From Termitomyces sp. T153 (Eukaryota; Basidiomycota; Agaricomycetes; Agaricales; Lyophyllaceae), in the NCBI GenBank assembly GCA_018296165.2, contig JACKQL020000143.1, positions 37,391 to 101,390 of the forward strand: a stretch of DNA of 64,000 nucleotides, written 5' to 3'. This document shows positions 46,164-56,457 of this stretch, piece after piece (position 1 is the first letter of the stretch; each line of letters starts with the position of its first letter). The position numbers were made by a program, and so were the translations under genes. The notes beneath the pieces were generated by a model that saw only the letters and a list, made by a program, of their open reading frames with translations, did not search any database and was not told the origin of the DNA.

Positions 46164-47365
46164 CTTGGAGGCCCCAGCCCTGCAGAACAAAGCCTGGACT
46201 TGCCTACTACACCTAGAAACCTAGGTGCAATTAATGCAATCATCTCTCACCCACCATACAAACTGAGCTTTCTACCCTCCATCAAACCACAGATCTTATC
46301 TCCCAATTGCTCCAGGCACTGCTCAAATGCCTAACTCCTACTTCTGCACCCCCCTCCCCTCAGCTGCAGAACCAGCCCCAACCACATCTGCACCTGCCTC
46401 TGCAGCTCCAGTGACTCTAGGGTCACAGATCCCATGCCCCATGTTACTAGATGCATACAATGGGGAGCCTGCTCTGGCAGGGACTAATTCCTTCAATCCT
46501 GCCTCACCTACATCCACCTCAGTAGGGATGCCTCCAACCCCAATGTGCTGAAAATAGCCTGGGTACTGTCATACATGAAGATCAGATATGCCTCCACCTA
46601 TATGCTACAAGTCTTCCATTGACCCAGAGGTGTTGGGAGTTTTCCAGACTGGGCCACCTTTAAGAAGGACTTCCACATGGAGTTTTTTCCACTAGACCCT
46701 GCTAAAACTGTGGCTTTGACACTATGCAACAGGGAGCAATATGAGCAAGGAAAGTGTACATTAGATGAGTACATCAACTTGTTCCAGGCTCTGGTTGAGC
46801 AAGCCACCTATCCCAATGGCCTTCAATTATGCCTCACCTTCCAGGATGGCCTGCACCCTGTGCTGGTGGAATGCATTGACAATCTTGCAAAGGGTTGCCC
46901 AGACAATGAGAAGATTGTGTCATGGTACAAGGTGGCACAGAACCAGTGACAACTCATGGAGATTGGGAGGGAGCTCTGCTGCCCACAGTCTGTGATGCAC
47001 CCTGCTCTAATCACCAATCTCTGCCACCCCATACCTGCACACCCAACACTAGGCCTTACTCTGGCCATTCCTGCAACATGCCTCCTGCTGCCAGGTATCT
47101 CCATGGATGTGGATGCTTCTAGACAGCTCCACACTGCACTGCTATTATGCTGGAGATGTCAGAATTCCAGGCACTTTGCACAACACTGCCCCCTAAGTCT
47201 GGAGGTATGTTACCTCTTCATGGTGGAGCAGGAGGAACTCCTCCTGCAGCTGCTGGCTGCAAAGGATGCCACTGGAGCTCCATCACCAGACAAGCTTACA
47301 CTGGAGTTGACCCTAAGGAGATCAACACATGTGCATCACCTCCAGAGCTGGAGGAGGATTTTTAG
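46164..47365 (+). pseudogene. gag of G2b (broken)
   Basis: Collinear with G2a gag but lacking the leader. The capsid piece 46677-46949 (FPLDPAKTVALTLCNREQY; LTFQDGLHPVLVECIDN) ends in TGA where G2a has TGG (46948). The zinc knuckle is CWRCQNSRHFAQHC at about 47150-47191, with its PG changed to SR. Confidence 0.75.
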
Positions 47366-47599
47366 TTGAGCAATGGATGAGGTGTATGCTTCTGGAGCTG
47401 AGTGCTAACAGGTTCTCATGTCTTTTAATAGAAAATAAAATTACCTTTTCCAATGCCCTTCATTCTGAGACAGAAGAACCTCAACATCCCCCTCCAGACA
47501 TACAAATACCAATTTCAGAACCCCTGCTAAGCTCCCTGACACCTCCAAGAGTCTGCTGGCATGGCCCTGCCTGGGCATGTCAAATACCCCAATAGTACA

Positions 47600-47958
47600 T
47601 AATGGCTTCCAGCCCATCCACCAACTCCCTGTGCCTTGATGTGAAAATCAAGATGATGGACACCCAGCAGGCCTGCAGAGTCACAGCTCTTTTAGATAGC
47701 AGAGCAATGGGACTGTTTTTGGATTTGGAGTTTGTCAAACACCATGGCCTGACTATGCAGCCCCTCTCCAAGCCCATTCCAGTGTACAACATTAACAGAA
47801 TGCCTAATAAAGCAGGCACCATCAGCTCCATGGTTGACCTGGTCCTCTGCTATCAGAATCATTCAGAGCATGCCATTTTTGCTGTCACCAGCTTGGGAAG
47901 GCAGGACATGATCCTTGGTTTCATATGGCTCCATGAGCACAACCTCAAGATAGATTAA
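47600..47958 (+). pseudogene. Protease domain of G2b
   Basis: Open 118-codon frame with ALLDSRAMGLFLDLEF and GRQDMILGFIWLHEHN. The WL motif is better kept than in G2a. Confidence 0.7.
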
Positions 47959-48263
47959 ACCAAATAGATTAGACCAAGGGAGAGGTAACCATGATCAGGT
48001 GCCCTCAGAAGTGCTCTGCCTGCACTGCCAAGGACAGAGAAGAATGTTGGGCTCAAGTCTGAGAACATGCAGCTATCCATACATGTCATGCTGGCCTCCT
48101 CCCCATTACAGATCTGGACCTCCTGTATTCCCTGCCTCTGGCATTCCCTCATAGAGAGGCCCTCTACAAGGACAACTGGAGCAGTGGCAGAGCCCTAGAG
48201 GAGCAGCATAGAGAGGAGTTTGGTGGCATACACAAGCCAGAGCTCCCAGACAGAGTAGTAAAA

Positions 48264-49500
48264 GTGGGGGACTGGATCTATGCTACTACCATACACCCGC
48301 TGCCCTCAGTTGCAGAGATCCAGTCTAGCCAGACCACATCCCAGTGGCTGGCCCAGACATTCACTGCTAATGCCACTCCCCAAAAGTTCTGGTATGTCAT
48401 GCCCTCCTACCTCCATGCATTTGAGGATGTGTTCTTGAAGGCCTTGTTTGACTCACTTTCAAAGCACAAGAGGTGGAACCATGCCATTGAACTGCTGCCA
48501 GATTCCACACCCTCCAGCTGTAAGGTCTACCTGATAGTGCCCAAGAAACAGGATGAACTTGACACCCTCCTGCAAGAAAACCTAGACTCCAGTTGCATTT
48601 GCCCTTCCAAGTTTCTGATGGCTTTGTTGGTCTTCTTTATCAAGAAGAAGGATGGCTTGCTCTGACTGATCCAGGATTATCAAGTTCTCAACACCATGAT
48701 GGTGAAGAACTGCTACCCCCTCTCCTTCATCTCTGAGCTCATCAACAACCCCTGTGGTGTGCAATACTTCACTAAACTGGACATTCAGTGGGGCTACAAC
48801 AATGTGCATATCCAGAAAGGAGACAAATGGAAGGCTGCCTTCCAAACCAACCAGGGATTGTTCAAACTGCTCATAATGTTCTTTGGACTCACCAACAGCC
48901 CTGCCACCTTCCAGACAATAATGAACAACATCTTTCAGAACCTCATTGCAGAGGGCATAGTGTGTGTATACCTTGACAACATTCTCATCTACACCAAGAT
49001 GCTGGAAGAACACCATTGGATCACTTGCCTCATCTTGGAACATCTCCACCAGCCCCATGTCTACCTCAAATCAGAGAAGTGTCAGTTTGAGCAGACCCAG
49101 ATTGAGTATCTCAGTCTGATCATCTTGCATGGAGCCATGGATATGGATCCAGTGAAGATAGCAGGTGTGGCAGAGTGGCCAGAGCCCAAGAACAAGAAGG
49201 AGGTGCAGGCATTCCTTGGCTTCACAAACTTCTACTAAAGATTCATTCAGGACTTCTTGCACCATGCCCACCCACTATTCAACCTCACTGGGAAGGACAT
49301 TGTGTGGAGTTGGGGACCTCCAGAGCAAGCAGCCTTCAATGCCCTCAAGAGCACACCATGACTTCTGGACCCATCCTCCTCTTCCTGGATAACAACTCCC
49401 CCTTCTGGATAGAAGCCAACAGCTGCAACTTTGCCACTGGGGCCATCCTTTTGCAGCAATCCCTGGAGGATGAAAAGTGGCATCCAGTGGCCTTGAGCAC
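48264..49500 (+). pseudogene. Reverse transcriptase of G2b and start of RNase H
   Basis: Two open pieces (48264-48665, 48696-49238): VFFIKKKDGLL then [37 protein letters not shown] (catalytic YLDN, 48975-48980), VQAFLGFTNFY. RNase H starts (FWIEANSCNFATGAILLQQS) but is cut near 49498. Confidence 0.8.
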
Positions 49501-50193
49501 CAGGATGACTGGGATGAGCTCCTTCCTGATGCCAAGTTCTAATACAACAACTACATTCATGCATCCATCCAGTTCTCCACATTCTTCCTTAATACTGGAC
49601 AGCACCCATGCATAGGCTTCAAACCCTGGGCTCAACCCTCAGAGGATGAAGCAGTAAATAAATTTGTGGACCAGATAAAGAAGTCACAGGAGGAAGCCTG
49701 AGCAGTGCTGGCAAAGGCAAAGGATGACATGGTGCAATACTACAACTATGGAAGGACTCTGGGGCACAAATATCAGGCCAGAGATTGAGTCTACCTGGAT
49801 GCCTCCAACATTACAACTACCTGACCCTCAAAAAAGCTGTCACACTACCAGTTGGGACCTTTTATGGTAGAATGGCAGGTAGGGCTCCTAGCCTATTAAC
49901 TTTGGCTCCTCATTGGGATGCACCAGCTTCATCCAGTGTTCAATGTGGTCAAACTGACTCCAGCCCCAAAGGATCCTATTCCAGGGCAACATCCACCACC
50001 CCTGCCACCTCCAGTAGTGGTTGACAACAATGAGGAGTATGAGGTGGAAGAAATCCTGGATAGTCATCTATTCCAGAGACAGCTACAATACAAGGTGAAG
50101 TGGAAACCTTTGGCTACAGGGTTGAAGATATCTCCTGGAAACCATGGGAGAACATGCATGCTCCCAGACTCATCAAGGAGTTCCACAGGAGAC
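49501..50193 (+). pseudogene. Integrase C-terminus and partial chromodomain of G2b
   Basis: Sequence jumps from RNase H (equivalent of about 43828 in G2a) to the integrase C-terminal region (equivalent of about 44985), an internal deletion of about 1.15 kb removing the RNase H end, zinc finger and catalytic core. The tail HPVFNVVKLTPAPKDPIPGQ and chromodomain start EYEVEEILDSHLFQRQLQY remain. At 50193/50194 it is fused to LTR 4 without pol end or polypurine tract. Confidence 0.7.
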
Positions 50194-50533
50194 ACTTCCA
50201 TTTCTGACCTCTGCAACCTATTCTAGTGACTCTGCAGCTTGTTCAACATCTCCAGGGCTTGTTCCAGAACCCCAGAGTTCTCCATATTACCTCACTGATC
50301 ATTGTCCTAGGGTTAGGATTAGCTCCAGCCTGCTGTACAGTAGTTTCCATGCCTCTGCTGTCCACTGATGTGCCATGCCAAGCAGCAGAGATCCTTAGAC
50401 TTGTTCTCTTCAGATTCCCCTCTGCTAGATGATTAGTTACTGATTGTATTGTTGTCTACTCCACTAATATACTTCAGATTCCCCTCTGCTAGCTGTGTGA
50501 CTCCAATCCACTGCTCCAGAGGTTGCCCTTACA
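50194..50533 (+). repeat. G2 LTR 4, first bases missing
   Basis: Begins at ACTTCCATTTCTGACC (the first 9 bp are absent) and ends GCCCTTACA at 50533; then CAGAC. Confidence 0.85.
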
Positions 50534-50538
50534 CAGAC
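50534..50538 (+). other. Target-site duplication of the G2 array, right copy
   Basis: CAGAC matches 39535-39539. Confidence 0.85.
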
Positions 50539-50763
50539 CATGTAGTATAGATATTCTTAATGATTTACAAATGTAAGTGTGATAGTTTAAATAATTGCTT
50601 GATTAGTACTAACTTTTATAATTTTCAGCATCTCTAATATATACCAGTGGACATTGTAGTATTTTGTTAATAATGTAATATAGATACATGATTGGTTTAT
50701 ACATGAAATCTCAGTCTATTGAATTGTAAGAGAAAAGCAACACTTAGTCAACAAGATACAAAG

Positions 50764-51222
50764 ACCTAACTAAACAAAGTGAGGTTGGAACTGGGACTTA
50801 GCATTGAGTTTGAAATACAAGGACCTAACTGAACAAAGTGAGGTTGGGTCTGGGACTAAGCATTGAGTAGAATATCAAGGACCTAACCAAACAAAGTGAG
50901 GTTGGGTCTGAGATGAAGCAAGAGCTACAGGCCCATGCCAAAGGCACAGACCATAGCTCATCTATAATCTATGGGACAACCCCTGGGAAGTGGCTGTGCA
51001 CCTATTATATGCAATGACCTTGGGATTGTGCTGACAAATGCTGACAAATTTAAACCCTTTTATGGTAATAAAATCAGACTTTCCCCTAACTTGGAATGTG
51101 TATTCTGTGATGTTAGGTGGTTGAATTGTAAATTCAATCCTTAACCAAACAAAGTGAGGTTGGGTCTAGAACTAAGCAAGAGCTACAATCCCATGCCAAA
51201 GGCATGGACCATAGCTTATGCA
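50764..51222 (+). repeat. Minisatellite of about 58 bp and a dispersed copy
   Basis: Units starting ACCTAAC...AACAAAGTGAGGTTGG begin at 50764, 50823 and 50881. A further 80-bp copy, including the following CCATGCCAAAGGCA...GACCATAGCT tract, lies at about 51141-51222. The rest of 50539-51290 is AT-rich and shows no gene. Confidence 0.75.
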
Positions 51223-51289
51223 GACAAGTGTGGTCTCTTGGGCACTGCCACCAACTTTGTAACTGCTGATCAAATGCTGACACATCACT

Positions 51290-51512
51290 TTTAGCTTTTC
51301 TCTCTATTATACTGTATAGTTGTTTCTCATGCTTCTGAAGCCTCTGAAGCATCACACCTGGTCTAGAGAATCCCCAGACTTGTTCTTTTTTTGGATCTTC
51401 CTCTGCCAAGTGAGTAGTTATGTCAATAGACACTGTACAGTACTAAATAGACTTTGGATCTCCTTCTGCTAGTTGTGTGACTGAGCCACAGCCTCCAGAG
51501 GTTGCCCTTATA
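51290..51512 (+). repeat. G3 LTR fragment (G2-related)
   Basis: The distal half resembles G2 LTRs: CCAGACTTGTTCT (51368-51380), GGATCTTCCTCTGCCAAGTG, and the end GAGGTTGCCCTTATA. The 5' boundary could not be found. Confidence 0.6.
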
Positions 51513-51514
51513 GC

Positions 51515-51525
51515 AGAACAAGTCT
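51515..51525 (+). other. Primer-binding site of G3
   Basis: AGAACAAGTCT, two bases after the LTR end. It is complementary to AGACTTGTTCT within the same LTR fragment. Confidence 0.65.
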
Positions 51526-52874
51526 CCAGATTTGGTCTGGGAGCTTGTTTGCCTGAATTTCTATTTGGTTCCTCAAAAGGTCTCTTCTTCACCAATGTCT
51601 TAGTACTCCCTGTGCTCCTCCTACAACTCAACCAACCCCTCCAGCACCTCCCCCTGATGCTTCAAGCCTCCAGAACAATGCCTGGAGTTGTTTTCTGTCT
51701 CTGGAGACATAGGTTCTCAACTTATTCAAGCTTCTCTTACCTTCCACACTGCCAAACTCACTGGACTCCATAAAACCACTGAAGCAGTGTCCCTCTCCCT
51801 TTAGGCCCTCCTGGAACACCTCCCCCTTGCTCCTACTCCTGGACCCCCAGCAGTTACAGGAAGGTTTCCTTCTGCACCTAGCCTGCTAGCCTGGAGTTTT
51901 TAGCATCCCACTCCAAACTTCCTCACTCTGCACTTCCTGACATCTTTAATGGGGACTGTAGAGTTGGAGAACATTTTCTCCAGTCCTGCATCATGTATAT
52001 CCCAGTTGAGCAGTGAAGCCTTTGCCTCTGATGCCTTGAACATTGCCTGGGTCTTCTCCTACATGAAGGTGGGCCAAGCCTTGATCTATTCATTGCACAT
52101 CTTTCAACACCCAGGAGTAGAGAGTTTCTCTGGCTGGATGGAGTTTGAAAAGGAGTTCCAAGCTGAGTTCTTTCTTTCCTCTTGACCCTGCTAAGACTGC
52201 AGCTCTTTCCCTTCAAGACCAAACCTGGTATGATCAAGAGAAGTGGTCACTTGATGAGTACATTGACTTATTCCATGCCTTAGTCAAACAGACTGGATAT
52301 TCAGACAGTCTGCAACTCTGCTTAACCTTCCATGAGGGACTCCACCCCTCTCTCATGGATTGTATCAACAGTATGGCTGAGGGGCATCCAGATGATGAAC
52401 ATATTAACACCTGGTACAAGGTGGCATGTGAGCAGTGGCAGTTGATAGAACTGCAATGTGAGCTGTAGTGGACACAACCTTTGATGACTCCTTTTCCTCA
52501 TGGTGGGTTCATCCCCTGAGCTCTCCCTTCTATACAAGCTCCAGCAACCCCGCAAGCAGGTGAAACTCTCCCCAATGGATGTTGATGCCTCCTGACAGCA
52601 ATTTTCTACTACTCTATTGTATTGATGCTGTGGAAAGGCTAGCCACTTTGCCCATTACTGTCCTCAAGGCTAGAAGTCTGCTATCTGTCTGCCTCAGAGC
52701 AAGAAGAGCTGCTCATCCAACTCCTGGCAGCCTAGGATGCAACAGAAACACCCTCTCCTGACACACCTATAGCTGTTCCCCTCCAGTGAGGCAGCCAATG
52801 TATCAGAGGAGGTTTTTGCAGAGTTGGAGGAGGATTCTTAAAAAGGCAACAGATCACCTGTATGCCCCCATTGC
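51526..52874 (+). pseudogene. gag region of G3, interrupted by Y
   Basis: Capsid-like pieces homologous to G2 gag: SGWMEFEKEFQAEFF (about 52130-52175), FPLDPAKTAALSLQDQTWYD and SLDEYIDLFHALVKQ (52145-52468 piece), LTFHEGLHPSL. A degenerate zinc knuckle (CCGKASHFAHYC) is near 52625-52665. The region just before Y (CCTGTATGCCCCCATTGC) matches the post-gag sequence of G2a (about 41757-41775), and CTAGTGCTAA after Y continues it. Confidence 0.7.
52870..52874 (+). other. Target-site duplication of Y, left copy
   Basis: ATTGC directly before TGTCACGACC; repeated at 58936-58940. Confidence 0.9.
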
Positions 52875-54002
52875 TGTCACGACCCGTTCCCCGAAACCCC
52901 GCACATCGTTCATCAAACCCCCGAACCCCCAAAGGACCCCCAACGCTCCGCCAAACTTCCGCCCATGCCCCGCGCCTACTTCGGCTAACTCTGATGCCCC
53001 CCCCGGCTAACTCCGACGGCCCCCTGGCCAACTTCGGTGCCTGCCCCGCAGCCACTGACACTTACCCTGGGCTTCCCAAACCCCGAGAACCACCCCCGCT
53101 ATTCCTGATCTTCGCCCACCCATCATTAACTCAACACCCTGCTTCCTCCGACCTATTCCGGAATATCACGACAACCTCGGAACAACCCGCGATCCCATCA
53201 ACGTATCAGCGCGGCACGATCTTCGATCACAACCGACACCCGCCCACTCCGTCAAGCCCCGCCAAGCCCCGCCGCCACAGCCGACGTACCCCGAAGTCCT
53301 CCGGTAGTCAGTATATAAGTCATCGAGTAGCTCTTCGTACTCTAGTCTTGATATTGCTTAACGTTACCTATGGTCTGATTGTTTCCTTTTCGTGTTTCGT
53401 GTTTCATATCCCAGTTTCCCGGTCTTATCTCAGTCTCCCGGTCTTATCTCAGTCTCCCGGTCTTGTCTTGTCTCCATTTCGTTATCGTTCTCGTTATCGT
53501 TTCGTATCTCCACTCAAATCTACTCCTGTTCCATATTGTCTCGTCCGACGCTGTCTCGGTGACTCCGTCAGACCATTGTACCCAAGTCTTCATCAACCCT
53601 AACGACCTCACAAACTCCGCGATTACGATTACAAACCCCGACACTCCTTTACTAGGTCCAAACCTCACTCTTCACTCGGTCCCAGACTCCATCAGCTCCA
53701 AATGATCTCCCATCAAACCCCGGCTCCGTCCCCATCGATCACACAGCCACCTACCCCCTTGCTTCCACAAATCTCCTGTACGGCCTTCTGCCTGAACCCC
53801 GCCAAGACCGTCTCGTTCCCCCACAATCCGACTTCTCCGGACCTTCCCGGACCTGTCTGGATCACATCTCCCCAACTACCCGCGCAACCCACCCGGACCC
53901 GGAACGTCTTTGAGTGTTCGGTTACCAATGCAGGGGAATCACACCCGCCTAGTAAGGACTCGCCCAGTGCAGCTGAGCCCCTGAGGTCAGCGGAACCTGA
54001 CA
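52875..54002 (+). repeat. 5' LTR of Y
   Basis: This 1128-bp LTR runs TGTCACGACC...GAACCTGACA. It lacks a stretch of about 10 bp present in the 3' LTR (near 53190; GTTCTCAAAT in the 3' copy). Confidence 0.95.
53312..53355 (+). promoter_or_regulatory. LTR promoter of Y: TATA box and predicted transcript start
   Basis: TATATAAG at 53312-53319 and AGTCTTGATATT at 53344-53355, 32 nt downstream. The latter is complementary to the primer site at 54004-54015. Confidence 0.8.
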
Positions 54003-54003
54003 T

Positions 54004-54015
54004 AATATCAAGACT
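54004..54015 (+). other. Primer-binding site of Y
   Basis: AATATCAAGACT one base after the LTR. A 12-nt perfect match to the complement of the predicted RNA 5' end; the next base pair would be a G-U wobble. Confidence 0.85.
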
Positions 54016-54034
54016 CTACCTTACCCCATCTGTG

Positions 54035-54148
54035 ATGCCCGCATTACCTCCACACACACGATCAAATAACTCCGATGTCTATGGTCTACCCGTGCCGGGG
54101 AACCCTTATAATTCATACGGCCCCGCCCAATTTGCCGAGGCACATTGA
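54035..54148 (+). CDS. Gag-leader ORF of Y (37 aa)
   Basis: ATG 19 nt after the primer site; NNSDVYGLPVPGNPYNSYG; ends TGA. The same frame is open upstream through primer site and U5 to an ATG at 53702, giving a possible 148-aa product. It corresponds to the N-terminus of A/B gag, but no capsid follows. Confidence 0.45.
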   Translation: MPALPPHTRSNNSDVYGLPVPGNPYNSYGPAQFAEAH

Positions 54149-56457
54149 GTCGCGGATCCGACACCAAACGTCCCCTCCGCTCCGGTTACTTTCATACAAC
54201 GGCTCCCCCCATGGACACCCTCCCCAACTCACACCCAACCCCTCGCGCAAACCGTCAAATCATCTTCCACCCCACCCTTACCCTCTCCGACAACCCTGTT
54301 CCCTCACACAAAGTTGACCCCCGACGTCACCCAAAGAACAGCATTCCAAAACCCAGCGACCACCCGACCCAATGAGCGACAATGTCCCCGGCCCCGACAA
54401 CCCTCCGACAAACAATACCACCAACTCGCCGCGAGACAGTCACCCATTGTGCAAAGGATCGCCAGCCACGATGAGACCACTGAGAATGCGCTTCCCCGAA
54501 GCCCGCCTGTGGATCCACCAACCCACCAGCAACCAAGAACCTCAGACCTAGGCCAGGCTCCAACCATGACCTGCGTCCGGACCTCAATCGATCGGCCGTC
54601 ACCTCCGCCCAACAAATGAAGGGGCCCCGACCTCCCCGACCCGACCCCGACAACCCCGGAACAAGACTAAAACATCCCCGAGCCTCTAGACGTTAATAAG
54701 AAGAACCACGGCACCCCACTCCCGACAAGGGACAACTCCGGACCACGCCGCTATTTCACCACCCTCCCCTACACAATCCGGAGCCCCCGACAATGAGGAC
54801 CCTGGACGCCAAAACCCCCCTGCATGCCACCCCCGAGCTTAAACTCCACCACCAGACTACGCCACCTCCCACGAAAGAATCCCCAGCATAGGAGCCACCC
54901 CAAACTAACTATAGGAAAAAGGACCCTATACGAAGTAGTTCCCTGAGTACTCTAAATTCGCTGACATGTTCACATAAGGGAGGGAGAAGCCCCACCATCA
55001 CCCAGAAAACGACGATGGGCCGTTTAAGCGACCCGACGACCCAAAGGGCACACGCTCCGATATTCTCAAGGGACCTCCCCCACCTGGCTCGACGACCCAA
55101 ACAACCCCATGCCAGCCTAAAACTGTCCCACCCAGACCCCTCCAAACCCTTCAACACAGCTCCGGACCCTGACGACACGACTCCAGGGCCTCCACTCTGA
55201 CCACAACATTTGACCAAGAAAACTCACGGCGCCAGCTCGACAATGATGCCCTGGTAGCCCCAACCCCACGACAAAAATCACCACCCACCCCGAATCCCGT
55301 CCCTACACCGGAATATGTCCGCCGAACAGGGACCACATCATCGGAGCCTCCAGAAGAGCGGGCAGTGCCTCTCCCCACCGCCACACCCACACTTACAATC
55401 TCCGGGCCGCTCCGGAACACGAATGAAGAGCAGCCTCGACCCTGCCACATCTCCCGGGGAACCCTACTCCGGTGCCTCCCCGCGGCCGACCTCCCCGCCG
55501 CCCCAACAACCGTGAACAACCAACAAATCCCCACCGAGTGACCCTTGTGTCGACTCCAGGACCACCCACTTCCTCCCCAATGAAGGAACCACCGACCCCC
55601 GAACCTCCGAACTCGAGGAAGTATTAGAACTATGTAAGACCCCCTTTGTCCGCCTCGGGCTTACCTTTGGTCAGGGAAGCAATATCATGTAGATGATCCG
55701 GAACCCCAAATTTCGGCCCCGGACCCGGAGGAACTGGTTGGGACTGATCACCCCGCATTCCACCTCCTCGGTCATCGACACTCCGGAGCACACCAAAGCG
55801 CCACCCGAAGCATGCCCGCCCACAGACGCAACACTCCGGAACACAACCTCGACCTGGACCAACTATACCGCGAGGACGAACCTCGCCTCACCCAACCCCG
55901 CCAATGAAAAAGGCCCCGCCGCCCCCGCCACCAGTGCTGGCATAAGGGCCAAACCATGGGAAGACCCCATTACCCCCCGCCAACCGCACCGCCAAGACAA
56001 CTAAAGCCCCGAAACCCGTTGGGCACCGTGAAAGATTCAAAGGCCCACCCTCCACTACCAATACGGCACACGTCCCCTACACCCCCAGTTGGAATTTCCA
56101 AGAATCGAACCCAATGACACCGCCCAAAATGCCGGGAACGCCCCCCGGAGAACTCCCGCCACCCCCGCCAGACCTCGGGAGCCCTCCTGCGATGCCCCAC
56201 CCCGTCCCGACAAACCCCGGGACTAGCCAGCGCAGATGGCACTAGCGGGCGTAACCCCCGCCTCCGGACTCACTAGGGATTCAACTTCCTCTCACACCCC
56301 TGCGTGTTTCGCTTACTTCGCCCTCATACAAAACTAAAATCTTACTTCACACGCCCAGGGACCAAGAGAGGACATGTTCGCGTACAAAAATTATATATAC
56401 ATGAGACGGGGAAGGCAGCAAGTCCGAGAGCGACAAGAAACGAGGCTCACACCCATC
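54149..56457 (+). pseudogene. Y internal region: rearranged pol scraps
   Basis: Protease-RT linker scrap at about 54910-54970 and integrase zinc-finger scrap at about 55630-55692 (TATGTAAGACCCCC...TTACCTTTGGTCAGG). The pol-distal spacer is at about 56217-56310. The same order as in C, with several deletions relative to it (for example one near 54990-55020 and a larger one around 55520-55560). Confidence 0.6.

Larger units (their letters stand above)
39540..50533 (+). mobile_element. G2 chromovirus tandem array (LTR-leader-LTR-G2a-LTR-G2b-LTR)
   Basis: LTRs lie at 39540-39908, 40048-40416, 45795-46163 and 50194-50533. Internal pieces are a 139-bp leader (39909-40047), a full gag-pol (40417-45794) and a second, deleted gag-pol (46164-50193). 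Only the outer ends carry a matching 5-bp duplication, CAGAC. A single insertion followed by tandem growth through LTR or leader recombination fits best. The whole array is CpG-depleted. Confidence 0.85.

Noticed and set aside
50764..50930. CRISPR-like array
   Set aside because: The units are contiguous tandem repeats without unique spacers, in a fungal repeat context.
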